A stretch of DNA of 45,435 nt from Halobacterium sp. CBA1126 (GTDB lineage Archaea; Halobacteriota; Halobacteria; Halobacteriales; Halobacteriaceae), in assembly GCF_009741975.1 (NCBI RefSeq), contig NZ_WPCF01000006.1, positions 1 through 45,435 of the forward strand, written 5' to 3'. Position numbers and translations under genes: made by a program. Of this stretch, positions 44,582-45,435 are shown one piece after another; the first letter of the stretch is position 1, and each line of letters opens with the position of its first letter. Under the pieces are notes generated by a model. It saw nothing but the letters and a program-made list of their open reading frames with translations. It did not search any database and was not told where the DNA came from.

Positions 44582-45007
44582 TCAGAACGCGCCGGTGGCG
44601 AGCGCGCCGGCGTCGAGGAGCAGCAGGACGGCGACGACCGAGGCGCCGTAGAGGAACGACGTGGCGTCCTCGCCGTCGTCGAGTTTGCCGGCGGCGACTT
44701 CGGTGAGGCCGGCGAGCGCGAACCAGAGCACGAGCATCGCCAGCACGAGGTGGCCGCGGCCGGTGCCGGTGAGCGCGCCGCCCTCGGTGTAGCCGGCGAG
44801 CGTGAGCATGTAGCCGCCGGAGAGGAGGAGGACGGCGGCGCTGGCTCGGGAGACGTTGCGGAGCGCGCCGACGAACGAGTCGCGGGCGTCCGCGGCGAGG
44901 CCGCCGGCGATGTTCGGCAGCGTCGCAGTCGCGAACAGGACGCTCCCGGTCCAGAGCCCGGCGAACAGCAGGTGCAGCGCGTACACGACCGTCTCGGTGA
45001 CTGACAT
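44582..45007 (-). CDS. CopD-like membrane protein
   Basis: A 141-residue protein with four membrane helices (about 5-24, 46-66, 82-103 and 118-138). The first helix, ALHLLFAGLWTGSVLFA, carries the H..xxG.WxG pattern of CopD and related heme- or copper-handling proteins; the second contains SRASAAVLLLSGGYMLT. The family includes copper-uptake CopD and small transporters of unknown cargo. Start at 45007 (MSVTETVVYAL). Divergent from hisC with 97 nt between. Confidence 0.75.
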   Translation of the reverse strand: MSVTETVVYALHLLFAGLWTGSVLFATATLPNIAGGLAADARDSFVGALRNVSRASAAVLLLSGGYMLTLAGYTEGGALTGTGRGHLVLAMLVLWFALAGLTEVAAGKLDDGEDATSFLYGASVVAVLLLLDAGALATGAF

Positions 45008-45073
45008 ACCCGCCGGTTGCGACCGAATCGTGGTAAAACGCCGGGGTATCGGCGGACGCCTCCGTGAAGGCAC

Positions 45074-45082
45074 GCTTAAGGC
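45074..45082 (+). promoter_or_regulatory. TATA-like box of hisC
   Basis: GCTTAAGGC lies 23-31 nt upstream of the ATG at 45105, in the usual position for a leaderless transcript. Confidence 0.45.
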
Positions 45083-45104
45083 GCGCCCGCTACTCGATTC
45101 GGGC

Positions 45105-45435
45105 ATGGAACTACGGGACCTCTCCGACCACGTGGAGTACCGGGCCGGTCGGGGCATCGAGGAGGTCGCACGGGAGCTGGGACGGGACCCCGCGGAGTTC
45201 GTGACGCTCTCCTCGAACGAGAACCCCCACGGTCCGAGTCCGAAGGCCGAGGCCGCCGTCCGCGACACCGCGCCGGAGGTCCACCGCTACCCGAAGGCCG
45301 TCCACGCCGACCTCACGGCCGCGCTCGCCGACCGGTGGGGCGTCGCCGACGAGCAGGTGTGGCTGGCGAACGGCGGCGACGGCGCGCTCGACTACCTCGC
45401 GCGGGCGTTCCTCGCGCCGGGCGACCGCGTGCTCG
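45105..45435 (+). CDS. hisC: Histidinol-phosphate aminotransferase HisC (partial, 5' end)
   Basis: The first 110 residues of a fold-type I PLP aminotransferase: MELRDLSDHVEYRAGRG, then LSSNENPHGPSPKAEAA with the substrate-binding NENP, HRYPKAVHADLTAALADRWG, and VWLANGGDGALDYLARAF, where the phosphate/PLP contact (NGxD/SE) is found. This matches HisC of haloarchaea, which converts imidazole acetol phosphate to histidinol phosphate. The PLP lysine is beyond the window, so other close aminotransferases are not fully excluded. Confidence 0.88.
   Translation, partial: MELRDLSDHVEYRAGRGIEEVARELGRDPAEFVTLSSNENPHGPSPKAEAAVRDTAPEVHRYPKAVHADLTAALADRWGVADEQVWLANGGDGALDYLARAFLAPGDRVL

Overview
The window is chromosomal DNA of a halophilic archaeon (class Halobacteria, in the Halobacterium/Halarchaeum sphere as far as I can judge). 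The signs are high GC with G/C-rich third codon positions, very acidic proteins, many starts with a TATA-like box 25-30 nt upstream and no Shine-Dalgarno (leaderless mRNAs), and an archaeal N-glycosylation locus with AglB and AglJ.

Layout. 1-432: 5' part of a 7TM sensor protein running off the left edge. 548-3938: menaquinone block menA-menC-menE. 3964-5497: NRDE protein, a winged-helix regulator and a conserved hypothetical. 5556-9712: DUF368 polyprenyl-phosphate transporter overlapping aglB, the oligosaccharyltransferase. 9713-23953: lower-GC glycan island with two GT87-type membrane glycosyltransferases (one frameshifted at a G9 tract), two GT4 enzymes, one GT2, a Wzx-like flippase, three alkaline-phosphatase-superfamily enzymes plus a broken fourth, a SAM methyltransferase and a broken FkbM methyltransferase. 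24043-24960: aglJ closes the locus. 24961-26337: gene-poor, partly AT-rich stretch. 26338-28747: small housekeeping or conserved genes. 28799-33786: two solitary tnpB elements (IS1341 type, no tnpA), one apparently inserted into the promoter of a small DUF7557-like gene and the other splitting a 70-aa membrane protein gene; DUF5799, OsmC and MBL hydrolase genes lie between them. 33923-37865: aldo/keto reductase, FAH hydrolase and a Tat-exported small subunit plus GMC oxidoreductase pair (the large subunit frameshifted). 38288-39463: Fic protein. 39669-42610: proline operon proC-proB-proA. 42710-45007: DoxX-like protein, BASS transporter, Rieske protein, CopD-like membrane protein. 45105-end: start of hisC.

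How the genes work together. The agl locus reads as one pathway. AglJ starts the lipid-linked glycan on dolichyl phosphate; the GT2, GT4 and GT87 enzymes extend it; methyltransferases and phosphatase/sulfatase-fold enzymes could decorate it; the flippase exports it; AglB transfers it to protein; and the DUF368 protein could return the lipid carrier. The conserved ends (aglB, aglJ) keep host composition, while the interior is AT-richer and contains several broken genes, as expected for a rapidly exchanged surface-glycan cassette.

The main points for a second look are: the G9-tract frameshift, the set of phosphatase-superfamily paralogs lacking a formylglycine cysteine, the base-composition step inside aglB, the TnpB with Gly in place of the RuvC-II Glu, and the two IS insertions whose empty sites can be reconstructed. 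Four genes carry single-base deletions (one of them also a nonsense codon), so assembly error must be excluded before reading biology into them.
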